A stretch of DNA of 12,686 bases from Deltaproteobacteria bacterium (GTDB taxonomy: Bacteria; UBA10199; JACPAL01; JACOUP01). Under the pieces are notes generated by a model. That model had not been told where the DNA came from. It made no database searches and worked only from the letters and a program-made list of their open reading frames with translations. Below are positions 12,411 through 12,686 of the stretch, piece after piece (position 1 is the first letter of the stretch; the number at the start of each line of letters is the position of its first letter). A program made the translations under genes and the position numbers. The stretch is taken from assembly GCA_030649435.1 (NCBI GenBank), contig JAUSKE010000035.1, positions 1 to 12,686 on the forward strand. Direction: 5' to 3'.

Positions 12411-12686
12411 TTAATACCCAAACAGAAATTCAATGCCGCGGGAAGAAGAACTCTCTTTTTCCCCTGCCGGTTGTGTTGGCATGGAGGCCGGTTCACGGCG
12501 GTTCTTCAAGACGGCTGAGCCGCCGGTCATAAAATCAAGCTTGGCCACGTTGAAATTTTTGGGCGGCTCGAATTTGGCAACCGGTTTGTCTTTCAACGCC
12601 TCCTGCATGTAGGAGAGCCAGATCGGCGCAGCGATGATACCGCCGGTCATCTTTTCACCCAGTTTTTTCTTGCTGTCGTAACCGAC
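12411..12686 (-). CDS. Class A penicillin-binding protein, C-terminus (partial)
   Basis: Only the last 91 codons are in the window; the gene continues past the right edge. Class A PBPs (PBP1A/ponA/mrcA type) polymerise and cross-link peptidoglycan at the inner membrane. The visible part begins VGYDSKKKLGEKMTGGIIA and continues APIWLSYMQEAL and FEPP. This is the conserved end of the transpeptidase domain (W-V-G-[FY]-D, T-G-G-x-x-A-A-P-I-W), after the K-T-G motif that would lie outside. A Ser/Lys/Glu-rich disordered tail ends in the hydrophobic GIEFLFGY, which is unusual but not diagnostic. It lies 11 bases upstream of the tatA/tatB-like gene, so PBP, tatA/B and tatC form one operon. Confidence 0.88.
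   Translation of the reverse strand, partial: VGYDSKKKLGEKMTGGIIAAPIWLSYMQEALKDKPVAKFEPPKNFNVAKLDFMTGGSAVLKNRREPASMPTQPAGEKESSSSRGIEFLFGY

Noticed and set aside
1..12686. tRNA, rRNA, CRISPR array, insertion sequence or RAYT transposase gene
   Set aside because: Looked for on both strands; none seen. The repeats are few, dispersed and palindromic rather than regularly spaced.

Overview
The window looks like part of the chromosome of a diderm, medium-GC bacterium. The visible genes include a bifunctional penicillin-binding protein next to Tat translocase genes, a near-perfect sigma-54 promoter, a methylmalonyl-CoA pathway with separately encoded subunits, and secreted cysteine-rich proteins. 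Together these suggest a deltaproteobacterial-type lineage (Desulfobacterota, Myxococcota or a related candidate phylum). That placement is an inference from gene content; no rRNA or other taxonomic marker is present.

Layout from left to right. (1) The 3' part of a YciA-type acyl-CoA thioesterase, then a GC-rich palindromic repeat. (2) A RelE/ParE-type toxin-antitoxin pair whose promoter sits so close to the antitoxin ATG that the mRNA may be leaderless. (3) pccB, the carboxyltransferase subunit of propionyl-CoA carboxylase. (4) A two-gene unit behind a consensus-like sigma-54 promoter. It encodes a small secreted cysteine-containing protein and a large secreted metallophosphoesterase with four tandem Cys/Pro repeats and unusual metal-ligand substitutions. 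(5) A minus-strand staphylococcal-nuclease/lamin-tail-domain protein, with a divergent aldo/keto reductase and a minus-strand DoxX-family membrane protein. (6) A tightly coupled operon: biotin carboxylase, biotinyl carrier protein and the catalytic subunit of methylmalonyl-CoA mutase. (7) A minus-strand operon running in from the right edge: class A PBP (C-terminus only), tatA/tatB-like, tatC.

The metabolic core is pccB plus accC, BCCP and mcmA1. They would carboxylate propionyl-CoA to methylmalonyl-CoA and isomerise it to succinyl-CoA. The cobalamin-binding mutase subunit, the epimerase and the MeaB chaperone are not in the window. The two halves of the carboxylase are separated by about 5.3 kb of unrelated genes.

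The most unusual feature is a dense set of short palindromic repeats, five copies in 12.7 kb, in two families. One family has GTAG...CTAC ends and REP-like hairpins; the other has TCCCCCTCCC...GGGAGGGTGA ends. Three of the five copies lie inside otherwise normal genes (nuclease-LTD, accC, mcmA1) and are translated in frame as extra loop or linker residues. A fourth forms the whole sequence immediately before the accC ATG and may supply its ribosome binding site. This resembles the protein-coding palindromic elements of Rickettsia and, for the GTAG family, the REP elements mobilised by RAYT transposases. No RAYT gene is present here.
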